NCBI GenBank assembly: GCA_900491605.1
Contig: UESW01004758.1
Coordinates: 398,418-462,417, forward strand
Direction: 5' to 3'
Source of the DNA: Calamus simplicifolius
Taxonomy: Eukaryota; Streptophyta; Magnoliopsida; Arecales; Arecaceae
DNA: 64,000 bases
The translations under genes and the position numbers were made by a program. Every line of letters starts with the position of its first letter. Position 1 is the first letter of the stretch. Of the stretch, positions 22,528-33,709 are shown in pieces. The notes beneath the pieces were generated by a model. It saw only the letters and a list, made by a program, of their open reading frames with translations. It was not told where the DNA came from and ran no database searches.

Positions 22528-25285
22528 ATAATATATCCTTAAGGGATGACAACAGTTAAAACTTCTATTAGCAATTAAATAGTGTGGTATATTAGAATTT
22601 TAAGTAAAAGTTCTAATTAAGCATTGAAGTATATACTTACTCAATGTATGAATCGACTTCTCTACAGTTCATTAGGATGTAATAATGTGCTGCATTATAC
22701 TCCACATCGCTCAAATCTCTGACTTCTGCCTCCCCAAATGAACTGCGATACCTTTAAAAATTGATATTCTGCCGTTATTAGGTTCTTCTTCGTCCATACA
22801 TACGTCACCATTACGACCAAGATTTTGGCTCCTCATGTGGGCGTGACCCTCAAAGTAATGCGAGGGAAAAGTTGAAACTTTTTCAACCAAGTGTGCATTG
22901 CATATAGAACCTTCAACCCTTGCCTTATTACGCACATTATTTTTTAACTTCTTAAGGTACCTATATGTAAAGGTGAGAAAAAATAAATAAATCAACTTTC
23001 TCGCAATGAAATAATATTTGAAATGTCAACATGTATTACTGATTTATATATTTACCTTTCGAAAGGATACATCCAGCGATACTGTACGGGACTAGCTATA
23101 CTCGCTTCGTATGGCAAGTGAACCGGTAAATGCTCCATTGAGTTAAAAAAACTTAGAGGAAATATTCTCTCTAGCTTGCATAAAATAATTGGAATTTCCT
23201 CCTCAACCCTTGACATGGATGCGGAAGTAATGACTGCAGCAGATAACTCCTTGAAGAACAAGCTGAGCTCCGTCAATGCCTTTCACACATGGTGCGGAAG
23301 AAACTCATGAAAAGCTATAGGCAATAATCGTTGCATGAAAATATGGCAGTCATGACTCTTCATGCCAAACAACTGAGCTTATGCATGTCCACACACCTAC
23401 CGATATTTGAAGCATAACCATCTGAAAATTTTAACCCTCAACCCAATTACAAAAAACTTCTCATGAATTTCTGTCGAGAGTGTAACAGATAGGTCCCTTC
23501 AGCATTCCTCCTCAAATTAGATCTTCTGCAATACTGATTAAGTTCTTCTCTTGACTTTGCAATGTCTTTGGTTTTTCCTGGGATGTTTAGCACTGTGTTA
23601 AATATGTTATCAAAGAAATTTTTCTCAATATGCAATAACATCCAAGTTGTGCCGGATGAGATTTGTGTTCCAATATGGCAAATCTCAAAAAATACTTCAC
23701 TTCTTCCAGTTGTGTTCTTTACATATACGACCATTTATTCTATCAGCATCTGGTTTCAAGCATACCTCAACCCCAAATGCTCCATAGTATCAAATATATC
23801 TGTGCCAGATCTAACCAATTCAGCGAATTTTGTGACTATTTTGTTCTTCCAGAAGGCGATTAAGTTTCTCCTATAAGGATGATTTGGAGGCAAGAACTTT
23901 ATTTGATTATCAAACAATGACTGCTTACTACTCTTCTGCAATGTAAATGCATCTGAATTATACATGCAATGAGGGCATGTCAGACGTCTAGCAGTGCTCC
24001 AACCAGACAACATTGCATATGCCGAAAAGTCATTGATTGTCCACATCAAAGCAGCTCTCATGACGAAATTTTGTTTCATAGAGATGTCGTAGGCTATGAC
24101 TCATGTTTCCCACAATATTTTTAATTCAGCCACCAACGGCTGCAAGAAGACATCAATCTTTTCCTTTGGATTTGATGGTCCTTGAACCAAAACTGTCAAA
24201 AACATTCAGTATCTTTCATGCACTTCCATAGAGGAAGGCCAACATGAATACTGTTGTCCCCCTTGACCAAATGGTTGGAAGCCATCGGTACAAAGACCTA
24301 ATCTCACATTCCTTATATCTTCAACAAAATTAGGATGATTGTTATTGAAATGCTTTCAAGCTTTTGAATCTGATGGATGTCGCATTTCATCTTCTTTAGA
24401 TTCATGTTCGGTATGACATCTCATATCAGCAGCTGTAGTCTCAGATCTGTATAATCTCTACAGGCGTGGAGTAAGAGGGAAGTAATACATCCTCTTATAA
24501 GGCATACTTTTCCTCCTACTTGTACTAGCTCCCCTTTCATTGTTGGTGTACCTCGATTGTCCATAAATCTTACACTATCTCAGCTCTGAGTCTTCACCCC
24601 AATATATCATACAATTGTTCAAGCAACAATCGATCTTATTAACTTGGAGTCCAAGGCCACGCAACTTCTTCTTCATTGAGTAAAAACTATCTGCTACAAC
24701 ATTATCATTTAACAAAACTTCCTTCATTAACCCAGCTACAGCATTGAAAGTCTTTTCTGATAATCGATGCTCTGCCTTAATATTCAATAACCGAGCAGCC
24801 ATAGACAACTGAGAATGACTCTCACAACCATGATATAATTCTTGATTTATAGCATGCAACATATCATAAAATTTCTATGCATCTGGATTTGGTTCTTTCA
24901 TAAATGTATTCTGATTGAATTCATTACTTGCATTCATCAGCATTTCTTTATATGTGTTTAAATTCACAAATGGTTCATCAACGGGAATTGACACTTGTTG
25001 GCTTGTGACAGCTGCATCCATTTCCTCTGTTTCATCATGACAGTACCAAACATCGTACCCAGGAATAAATCCCTTTATACACAAATGCACCTTCACAGTT
25101 TCAACATCTCTGTAGGCTTTATTTTGACACCTGTGTAAGTTGCATGGGCACCTAATCCTAGGCCCATCCATCCATTCATGTTCGTTACATGCAAATGCAA
25201 TAAATTCTTCCAATCCATTCAGAAAATCTGGATTAAGCAAATCATCTTTTATCCTTACATACATCCACGAGCAAGCCCCGCTCAT

Positions 25286-26944
25286 TTTTTGACCAACTTA
25301 TACAATTTCTAGTAAACCATTAAAGAAAACCACAATATAAAACTATATTAGCATTAGTAAATATAACTAAATTATTTCTTTTACACATCTAAGGTAAATA
25401 ACAACTATTTAAATTATTTATAATGATAAATTAATTTTATTTTTAATGATTGCAACCAATTGATTAGGCCAGGCCAGGGCTAAGATCCATGCCCTGCAAG
25501 GCCAGGTCATGTGGGGTTTGTTCAATCATGAGACTTCATAAGTATGCAAGTGTCCTAAATGAATTCCACCTTTACTTCATATCTAAAAGGTAAGGCCCTA
25601 TCCCATTCAAGATTATTTTCTATGATATGTTATTCTGCTATTAATTATCATCGTTTACGTTAAAATTTTAGCAGTATTTCCCCATATGTTCTCCTAAATG
25701 TGTGGCATATATGCCACACTAGGAGAACGTATGAGGAAATACAAACCACAATCTCAACCAACGATAACTAAAGCAGACTAACATATCGCAAAAAATAATC
25801 TTAAACTGCACTAGGACAATTTGAGAATTTGTAAGACTAAGTCTTACAAATTCTTAAATGGGTCTAAAGGTTATAGTGCTGTGAGAAATAATATGCAATT
25901 CTAAAGACAATCGAACTTATGCTTGTGAAAAAGCTTTTTTGTCCATTATACATATTTTAATAGTGGTCTATAGTCACTAACTTCTTAAGATTATTATGTC
26001 CAAGATAATAACCTTAATCCAATACTTATGCATAGTATTATCCAATAATACTATGGTTTTAAAATTGGATAGGCCGGGCCAGATCTTTTTATAACACATC
26101 AACTGTGAGATATATGATACTCCACATAACCCTTAAGTGTAATTCTAAAAATTATTTAAACCTCAATATGCTCACATCATACATCTATTAAAGCCATAGC
26201 CATATCATAACCAAAATAACATATCTCAATATATCATGTTATTTTATCTTAAATCAAAGTCAAAACCATTTTATAAAAAAATAAGATGCAACAATATATG
26301 TAAGAAGTTCACCAATAAACTATCATGCATAGTTTAACATGCTGAGAAATTTAATAATAAATATATAAAATATGGAGGTATACAAGATATATTTTATATA
26401 TTGTATAATGATAGATGTGGAACTCCTATCTCGATCGCTAATCCCAATTAATCTCTTCAACAAACTTAATCAATCATTGATTACCTATAATTAAACATAA
26501 ACAATAATTAATTTACTAAAATTTATATTTATAAAAAATATCATTTTACCCTTCTAGCCTATATTTAAAAATTACCAATTGACCCTTTCTACCAAGATTA
26601 ATTATGGCTTAATTAAATTACTATAAAAACCACTAATTAATCCTTTAGCAATTTATTTAATTAATTTACTATCAGAACTACTAATTAGCTAATATTAGAA
26701 TGATGTTATATTGCAATCATTATTTATTAGAATACCATAATTTCTTATACTATATTGCAATACTATAAACTAATATATATTAATATTATTATAATATAAT
26801 TAATATAATAGTATTATATTATAATATAATTATTACATAATAACTATATTATATAATAATATTAACAATATCATATTATATTATGCAATAATTATATTAT
26901 ATTATTATTATATTATATTATGTAAAAAAATATCATAATTTTTT
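25286..26944. other. AT-rich non-coding interval within the CACTA element
   Basis: I see no gene. 26700-26935 is nearly pure AT with ATTATATTATAAT runs. It holds one long perfect-looking hairpin, listed separately. Confidence 0.5.
25674..25742. repeat. 69-bp near-perfect palindrome (hairpin)
   Basis: The arms contain GTTCTCCTA...GTGTGGCAT on the left and ATGCCACAC..TAGGAGAAC on the right, and continue outward to GTATTTCC and GGAAATAC. Arms are about 33 bases with a 3-base asymmetric bulge and almost no loop. It could be a fossil foldback element or the stem of a small-RNA precursor; I cannot choose between them. Confidence 0.7.
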
Positions 26945-27236
26945 TTGGTCATGGCCAGGTCGCGGCCGCAACCGCTTGACCGCGAGCAGCCAGAGAGAGG
27001 GGGAGGGGGGGTTGCACTTGATGGGGGAGGCCGGAGCACCGGGGGGCCGGGGAGAACCAGGGCTGCACCGGGAATCACTGTCGCCAGAGGTGGGGAAGAG
27101 GGAGGGAGGGAGAGCCGCCAGAGGTGGGGAAGGAGTGGGGGGGGAGGGAGGGAGAGCCGCCGGAGGTGGGGAAGGAGTGGGGGAGAGATTAGGGCTAGTG
27201 GAGGGGGGATGCGGGCTTTTATTAAAACTGGATTAG
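26945..27236 (+). repeat. GC/purine-rich block with short tandem duplication
   Basis: Sharply GC-rich against AT-rich surroundings. About 27080-27185 holds two copies of a unit containing GAGGGAGGGAGAGCCGCC and GAGGTGGGGAAGGAGTGGG. Open frames here encode only Gly/Arg-rich low complexity. It ends with TTAGCGACGCC, the subterminal motif of the CACTA element. Confidence 0.6.
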
Positions 27237-27607
27237 CGACGCCTATATGGTGTTGCTAATTATTAATATTATATAGTGATAATTTTATATATTAATTATT
27301 ATAATGTATAATAATTAATATTATATAGTGATAATTTTATATATTGATATATTATAGTCTATGTCGCTTATTGTTTATAATGCCACCCGTTTCGCTCGAG
27401 CCCCCAGGGTGACGTGGGTGGCCGTGATGTTCCCTGGCCGCTTCCTTTAGGAACCTTCCGTTGGCGGCGCTCCTGCCCCTTGCTCCCCTCCTCCGCCCTC
27501 GGCGGTGCTTTCATCTCTTATTGCGGGTTACCTCCCTAGTGGCCGACCGGGTGTTGGGCTTGGCCTTGTGCCACTCCCGTCTTCCTTCGAATCTGGAGAC
27601 AGGTAGG

Positions 27608-27939
27608 GGCCTACCATGGTGGTGACGGGTAACGGAGAATTAGGATTCGATTTCGGAGAGGGAGCCTAAGAAATGGCTACCACATCTAAGAAAGGTAGTA
27701 AGCGCGCAATTTACCTAATCCTGACATGGGGAGGTAGTGACAATAAATAAGAATACCGGCTGGCTCTTCGCGTCTAATAATTGGAATGAGTACAATCTAA
27801 ATCCCTTAACGAGGATTCATTGGAGGGCCACGGTAATTCCAGCTCCAATAGCGTATATTTAACTTGTTGCAGTTAAAAAGCTCGTAGTTGAACCTTGGGC
27901 TGGGCCGATCGGTCCGCCCCATCGTACAATGTGCACCGG
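27608..27939 (+). pseudogene. 18S rRNA gene fragment inside CACTA element
   Basis: Matches an internal part of plant 18S rRNA: CCTACCATGGTGGTGACGGG, GGTAGTGACAATAAATAA, CAATCTAAATCCCTTAACGA, GGTAATTCCAGCTCCAATAG and AAAAAGCTCGTAGTTG. About 20 bases normally present before GGTAATTCC (the universally conserved GTGCCAGCAGCCGCGG region) are missing and many point changes are seen, so it is a decayed fragment of roughly 330 bases. Sequence on either side (27366-27607 and 27940-28035) is GC-rich but I do not recognise it as 18S. Confidence 0.88.
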
Positions 27940-28035
27940 CGGCCCCACGGTGTGCCCGGATGGCCGACTATAAGGTCCTATCTGGGTCCAACGTTGCCTT
28001 CAATCCGATCCACGCCTTTGTGCCGAAAATGCAGT

Positions 28036-28569
28036 CTAAACCCTAAAAACCCTAAACCCTAAAAACCCTAAAGCCCTAATTAAACCCTAAAACCCTAAAC
28101 CCTAAAACCCTAAACCCTGAATCCTAAACCCTAAAATTCCAAAAAACCTAAAAAACTCTAAACCCTAAACCCTAAAATCCTAATCCTTAAACCCCTAAAA
28201 CCCTAAACCCTAAAACCCTAAAACCCTAAACCACTAATTCAACCCTAAAACCAAAAACCCTAAAACCTAAAACCCTAAAACCCTAAACCCCTAATTAAAC
28301 CCTAAAACCTAAAACCCTAAAACCCTAGAACCCTAAAACCCTTAAACCCTAAACCCTTAAACCCTAAACCCTAAACCCTAAACCTAAACCCTAAAATTAA
28401 ACCCTAAAACCCTAAACCCTAGCTAAAACTCTGAAACCCTGAACCCCTGAACCCTGAACCCCTGAACCCTTAAACCCTGAACCCCTGAACCCAACCCTAA
28501 AAACCCTAAATAGTGATGCATAAAAATCCTAAACCCTAAATCCTAAAACCATAAACCCTAAAACCCTAT
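28036..28569 (+). repeat. Degenerate interstitial telomere-like repeat (CCCTAAA)n
   Basis: About 530 bp of CCCTAAA, CCCTAAAA and CCCTGAA variants, the C-rich strand of the plant telomere heptamer. Units are mostly imperfect (7-9 bp) and interspersed with AATT-containing breaks, so it is an old or patchily amplified internal array and not a chromosome end. It lies directly after the rRNA fragment and merges into the CACTA subterminal repeats. Confidence 0.92.
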
Positions 28570-29041
28570 TTAGCGATGCATCAAAATGTGTCGCTAAATA
28601 GCGACGCATTTAGCGATACATTTTAATGTATCGCTAAATAGTGATGCAATTCTACGTCACTATTTAGCGACGCACGATTATGTATGGCTAGTTAGCGATG
28701 CATTTTTATGAGTCGCTAAATAGCGATGCATAACTGTGAATCGCTAAATAGCGACTCATTTTGGTGCATCACTATTTAGTGACGCATTAATGAGTCGTTA
28801 TTTAGTGACTCACGGTTATGTATCACTAAATAGGGATGCATTTTTATACGTCGCTAGTAGAGTCATTATTTAGCGATGAATTTTTTTGGGAGTCGCTAAT
28901 GTGTCGCTATTTAGCGACTGATTTAATGCGTCGCTAAATGAAGACGAATTCATCACAGATTTCGTATGTCTCAATTGTGTTGCAATTCTATCGTTATTTT
29001 GCGACAAATATTTGTATCGCTAAGTTGCGTCGCTATTTCAT
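28570..29041. repeat. Right subterminal repeats of CACTA element
   Basis: More than a dozen copies in both orientations of TAGCGACGCATTT / AAATAGCGATGCAT, sometimes paired as short hairpins (for example ATGTGTCGCTAAATAGCGACGCAT near 28590). The same motif family as the left arm. Confidence 0.85.
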
Positions 29042-29056
29042 AATTTTCTTGTAGTG
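29042..29056 (-). repeat. Right terminal inverted repeat of CACTA element
   Basis: AATTTTCTTGTAGTG, the exact inverse of the left end. Confidence 0.92.
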
Positions 29057-29647
29057 ACATTTCATTAGATAGCTATACAATTGCAACTTTTAGTAAATCC
29101 TTTTTTCGACTAATTTTTGACTGAGGTATATACATTCAGCTCGTTTAAACTCTCTCTCTCTTTTTTTTTTGGAGGATTTGATTAGGATTATGGATATACA
29201 ATTTGTTAGGAAAACTTAAAAAATTGTTGGATACTGATATGATTAAATTATAGAGCCAACTTTATTCATTAGTAACTACTTGATTCATTAGAAATTAGTT
29301 ATGTATGATGTAGACATGCTTTAAATAGAAAGTACCAATATACTTCTTAAATTTAGTGTACACAAGTTATTTCACTATGGTTCCTGTTTGCGGTATCGAA
29401 TATTGTGATTGTGCCACAATGCGATTTGGGTTGGCATGATACTATTAATTATGTCATCATGCTGCGTATGGAATTGCTTGCTTTCATGTAAAACACCTTA
29501 ATAGTCCGCATAAATTCTGATATTTTATTGGTCATCACGGTTAGCTATATGAGCAATGGATGTATGATTAGCGACCTTGTACTGACCTTGTACATGAGGC
29601 GTGAGAAACTTTTCCGTGAGAAACTTTTATAGCTGTTGAAGTTTTTT
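29057..29647. other. Non-coding flank right of CACTA element
   Basis: AT-rich sequence with no recognisable gene or repeat. Confidence 0.4.
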
Positions 29648-29923
29648 ATGGACTTTTTGCAGCCACTTTCGAATAGCACCCAAGACTTCAAAACGTACAT
29701 CATCTCTGTACGATCCATTTCATCAGAGGATCCTGAAGAACGTAAGAAGTGGTACATATCCTTCTTGCCAAGTGAGTCTTAGTTGGTCAAATCCTACATA
29801 TTGATATCTGCCTTTGCTGCGAGGTTAACAGACGAAGAGCTAGCCGATATAAAGAAGAAGGATGGCTTCCTTGTTGCATACCCTGACGAGGTGATTTACA
29901 TAGACTTCCCAGGAGACATATAG
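29648..29923 (+). pseudogene. Subtilisin-like protease prodomain (I9) fragment
   Basis: From the ATG at 29648 one frame reads STQDFKTYIISVRS, then EERKKWYISFLPS, SAFAARLTDEELADI, KKKDGFLVAYPD. This is the inhibitor I9 propeptide of plant subtilases up to its C-terminal end, which folds the catalytic domain and is then removed. A TAG at 29780-29782 interrupts the frame where family members have an RLVYSY-like strand, and a TAG at 29921 ends it. No peptidase S8 domain with Asp, His or Ser motifs follows. The neighbours are transposons, so this is a truncated gene remnant. Confidence 0.82.
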
Positions 29924-30529
29924 TCATCAAAAACCAGACTTTACATAGAGGTGTTGGGTGGAGTCCATGAATTCCTTTTGATTATTCTTTTTTCTTCTAA
30001 TTATGAAAATTTCATCAGTCTTGGTTGTGCTTGTCTGGATGAAAACTTGATTGAAGCTCCTTAAGGGTTTAGCATCTTTAACATGGGCTGTGATACAACA
30101 TTAACTATTAAAATTAATAAGCTTAAGTGCCCTTCGTGTGTCGGATCAAGTTGCAAACAACTTATTTGTTTATATAATGTTGGCTGTTACACAGTACTTT
30201 AATCAAATTCCAATTTCATTAATTGCACCTTCATAGGTTCATGAATCTTTATAACCACTAATTCAATCAGATTGCTGGGCATTGTGAATCCCTCCGCAAA
30301 CACAATGCACCTACACCTAAAGGTAGCCATGTTGAATAGGGCATCCAATAACTTCGAACTTGATGAATCTTAAAATGTTCAAAGATCAAAATTATTGATT
30401 TTACCATAAGTATTTTAGCCTAATTGGTTCCATAGCTTCGTACTCTCCTCGAATATGCTCATCAAGGCTTTATTCTCAACTTTTTTATTTGAAGCTTAGA
30501 ATTCAAACTAAAGGATAATTGACCTTGAC
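29924..30529. other. Interval without a recognisable gene
   Basis: Possibly further decayed retrotransposon, since the RNase H remnant begins just to the right, but I could not match it. Confidence 0.35.
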
Positions 30530-31700
30530 CCCTTTTAGAATGGCGAGAGGATTAGCTTGGCTCTACTTTCACGTTTATTGTATTAGCTATCTGTATAAAG
30601 ACTATGGCTTGATTGATTCTACAACTCTCTACATGGTTATGTATGCGCTTTAGCCTACTCCTTAGGGAGCATATATTCATGCACGTAGTTGGTTAGGACT
30701 GGTGCCTTGATGGTTGGTCATTGCCGATAGATATTGAACTCACAAATTTTTATTAACCATTTGATTAGCCATCATAAGGTTTGCTTCAGGGGTTGATCTA
30801 TCAGAATTACCATAGTAGACGCTTAGAAATAAGGCTTCAATTTTCAAGCAAATATTTTTAGTGCATAGGCATCCTAAGCCTCAATTTTCAAGCAAATATC
30901 TTTAATGCATAGGCATCCTTCTTAATGAATCTGGTCTAAACATCCTATAAGACTCTACTTACATAGATTGATTTTTACATTCCTCTTTATTTTCGAATGA
31001 GGATTAACTTAACCAACACATCTGTGGCTATACTTACATAGATTGTTTTTTACATTCCTCTTTATTTTCGAATGAGGATTAAATTAACCAACACATATGA
31101 GGCTATACTTACATAGATTGATTTTTACCTTCCTCTTTATTTTCGAATGAGGATTAAATTAACCAACACATATGAGGCTATCGGATAAGGATAAAGCTTT
31201 GATTTTTACCTTCCTCTTTATTTTGAATGAGGATTAAATTAACCAACACATCAGCTATCGAATAAGGATAAAGCTTTTCTCGTAAGTAGGGATCAGTTAA
31301 AATATTTTTTTAAGTTCTTAAAATTCTAGCATTACTTAGTCCATTCAATATCCATAACATTTTGAAAAGTTTTGAAGAATAAAAATCATCTTTTAGTTGA
31401 CCTTGAGACAAATCTACTTAGAGTTGCCATACACCTCATAAGGCATTAGGTTTCTTTTATTGACCTAAAGTAATCTTGATGCCATCCTTGTTTGGGTTAG
31501 GTTTCATTCGGTAGCATTTGAACATTTGAAAGACTTCTTTCAAGTTGGTTGGATGTTAATCAGTTTGGAGGTTCTTGACTAATATGTAATTCAAATAGGC
31601 TTCCATATTTTGTTCTTTTCTCTCTATCCTTTTAAACTATCTTTTAACTAAACATGATAAAGGTAAATATCATAAAGGTTGTACTTAAAATTCTATCTTT
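30530..31700 (-). pseudogene. Heavily decayed Ty3/gypsy RT-RNase H remnant
   Basis: On the minus strand the order RT then RNase H can be traced through many stops. Near 31600-31430 the text reads MEAYLNYILVKNLQ, NLKEVFQMFK and RMKPNPNK, equivalent to the MEVYVDD..VKS, DLEEAF and LNPKKC segments of Tat-lineage RT. Near 30900-30730 it reads DAYALKIFA, LKPYF, TMVILIDQPLKQTL and KWLIK.CEFNI, equivalent to the RNase H region of the element at 11764-11400. The YVDD catalytic pair is lost. Between them a tandem repeat has grown (30953-31278). Much older than the other gypsy copies in the window. Confidence 0.7.
30953..31278. repeat. Tandem repeat, about 75 bp, four copies
   Basis: Four units containing ACATAGATTGATTTTTAC, TTCCTCTTTATTTTCGAATG and AGGATTAAATTAACCAACAC; the last copies carry an alternative link, ATCGGATAAGGATAAAGC. 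The amplification took place inside the decayed gypsy remnant. Confidence 0.85.
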
Positions 31701-31939
31701 ACAATGAAAATCTTTTCGGTGAAGTTTTTGATGTTGAAGAAGAGAGAGTCTCATTCGGACGGGATGAACTTGATTGAGAATAAGATTCAAGATTTACAAA
31801 TTTTATGACAAAAAAATAATTCTAAGCAGTAAACCAGTATTTCACTTGGCTCTGCCACCTCCTAAAAAATGATTCATTAAACATTTTTTCAAATTGATTG
31901 CACTAAGGTTATCTGAACAAATGAGAGGGTTGCTTAATT

Positions 31940-32122
31940 GGTTCTGGACATCACAAATCCAAAGGTTCAGGAAGAGGAAAAGGAGGGAGGTAGCTGCAAT
32001 GGCGACGGCAGACGGCGATGCTGGAGCTCGATGAGATCATGGAGGAAAAGAGAAAGGCAGCCACGACAACAGCAGTCGACAATGGTGATGGTAGAGAGAA
32101 TAGGAAGGAGGTCAACGATGAG
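31940..32122. repeat. Dispersed repeat R1, copy B, left piece
   Basis: GA-rich sequence that is contiguous with 34690 onward once the solo LTR and one copy of the duplicated ATGAG are removed. The junction context is GGTCAACGATGAG / CAGAGAAAGCCGG. No coding assignment. Confidence 0.6.
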
Positions 32123-32621
32123 TGTCACGCCCCAGATCCAAAAAGTTTGAGCTAGGGTGACAACCTGCCACATGCCGGGCATGCAAGGCGTCCCAAAATT
32201 TACACATTGATCATTATACGGCAATAAGTATAATAAGTCAATCCAAATCCATACTTTATTACAAACCACTTACATAAGTTTTGGGCTACAAGCCCTACAC
32301 ACTAATATTACTGGGGTTACATCAACACTATGGAACTATTTTATTTAACTGAAGCTCCATCTATCCCATAATTTCATCTTCAATCCCGAGGCTCTGAAAA
32401 ACATTGTGAGATTTACATGAGCTCACACTCAATAAGTAAGCTTATAATAATGACATAAAATAGTCATATATCATCTTATCTTTTAAGATATTATCAAGTC
32501 ATAATTTTCATAGAAACTTTCAAATTAATTAACATGCTATCATAATCATGCATATCATTAAGTCAAAATAATCATGGAAGCTTATAAAACAAATACCAGA
32601 ATATGCATTGTAAACAAATCC

Positions 32622-33050
32622 ACTGTTTATATTTAATCATTGTCATATTATATCATATGTATTTAATCATTGTCATATTATATCATATGTGTCCCACGGC
32701 CCTGCAATGCCTCCATCAATCTGCACACATCCTCTAGATATGCGTGGCCTCCACATGCCATATCAATCAGCACACATCCTCTAGATGTGCGTGGCCTCCA
32801 TATGCCATATCAAAGGAGAACCGCGGCGACACACATAAATATAATTCACTCCACTGTTTATATTTAATCATTGTTATATTATATCATATGTGTCCCACGG
32901 CCCTGCAATGCATCCATCAATCTGCACACATCCTCTAGATGTACGTGGCCTTCACATGCCATATCAATCAGCATACATTCTCTAGATGTGCGTGGCCTTC
33001 ACATGCCATATCAAAGGAGAACCGCGGTGACACATATAAATATAATTCAA
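32622..33050. repeat. Tandem duplication of about 230 bp within the solo LTR
   Basis: Two copies, each with ATATCATATGTGTCCCACGG, then two sub-copies of CACATCCTCTAGATGTGCGTGG.CTCCACATGCCATATCAA, then AAGGAGAACCGCGG.GACACA. The sub-repeats are about 54 bp. Confidence 0.88.
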
Positions 33051-33709
33051 ATCATTTTACACATGCATGTCACATATTATGCGTCATCATAAGCATAATT
33101 TCTCTCATAACACATAAACAGTGGTTTATACATTTTGACCATTGCATATAATCAATTCACTTTGCAAATAATATCAACTATTATAACAAATATGCAATTA
33201 GATACACATGGTACAGCTTACCAATTTCTAAAATAATCAATAAAACTCTATTTCATAAATATGCATAAAAACTATAAATACAACCATTTATAATTTATGA
33301 AATTATTATATTTGGCTTACTTACCTCAATACGCAAATCCAAGGTGATAAATCAGCTACATGGACCTCTGGGCACCTACAGCATTATTTTTCATAATTAG
33401 ATATCTAAAATCTGAATAATAAAAGACTCCTACAACTCTACCCAAACTAATCCATGGGCCCAACTTTGGGCTTGAATATCTCCCAAGATAAACATCCAAA
33501 TGGGGAATCAAGATTACCCCAAGAAACTAGAATTCATCCAAAATCTAGCCATAATTTTATTTTTTATTTTTGGCCCAATATAGGGCCCAAAACCCCGCCC
33601 AAAGAGGGCTCCTAAAACGGCCCAATAAGGCCCAAAGGATGGCAGCCCAGCCGGCCCACTCGATCCTTTCATCCCAGATCCCCTGTTTCAACCGAAACAG
33701 GGGCTCTGT

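Larger units (their letters stand above)
20089..25285 (-). pseudogene. TNP2-type CACTA transposase, broken and interrupted by a solo LTR
   Basis: Domains from the N-terminus (25285) leftward: transposase-associated domain with SWMY, EFIAFAC and IRCPCNLHRC (25285-24875); a linker with LSEKTFNAV (24862-24575); the Transposase_21 catalytic region with INDFSAYAMLSGWST and CPHCM (24079-23756) and HIEKNFFDNIFNTVLN (about 23640-23580); a DUF4218 region (23276-22711) with LPVHLPYEA and NKARVEGSIC; then DUF4216-like sequence interrupted by the solo LTR at 20946-22527 and resuming to 20089 with FILTSQAQQVFY and an acidic tail. The start at 25285 gives the MSGACSWMY opening. Many stops and frameshifts make it non-functional. 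The family cuts and pastes CACTA elements. Confidence 0.85.
17952..29056 (-). mobile_element. CACTA (En/Spm) DNA transposon, about 11.1 kb, with nested solo LTR
   Basis: Both ends carry CACTACAAGAAAATT (17952-17966, and inverted at 29042-29056), the family hallmark. Inside each end lie dense subterminal repeats built on TAGCGACGCAT and TTGCGACGCAA motifs. Internally, on the minus strand, are a TNP2-type transposase (20089-25285) and a TNPA-like gene (about 18600-19930), so the element's 5' end is on the right. The right arm also contains a GC-rich block, an 18S rRNA fragment and a degenerate CCCTAAA block. The expected 3-bp target duplication is not seen (left flank GCT, right flank ACA). A rearranged or composite element is therefore possible. 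Confidence 0.88.

Noticed and set aside
26945..27259. Gly/Arg-rich frame
   Set aside because: Composition follows a G-rich tandem duplication; no domain and no conserved start context.
27608..27939. A functional rRNA gene
   Set aside because: Only an internal part of 18S is present, with a deletion in a universally conserved region and many substitutions.
28036..28569. A true chromosome end
   Set aside because: Repeats are degenerate, only ~530 bp, and are followed by CACTA subterminal repeats and tens of kb of other sequence.
32670..33151. Four short frames with repeating HTSSRC.WPPHAIS
   Set aside because: Translations of the 54-bp sub-repeats in the solo LTR.
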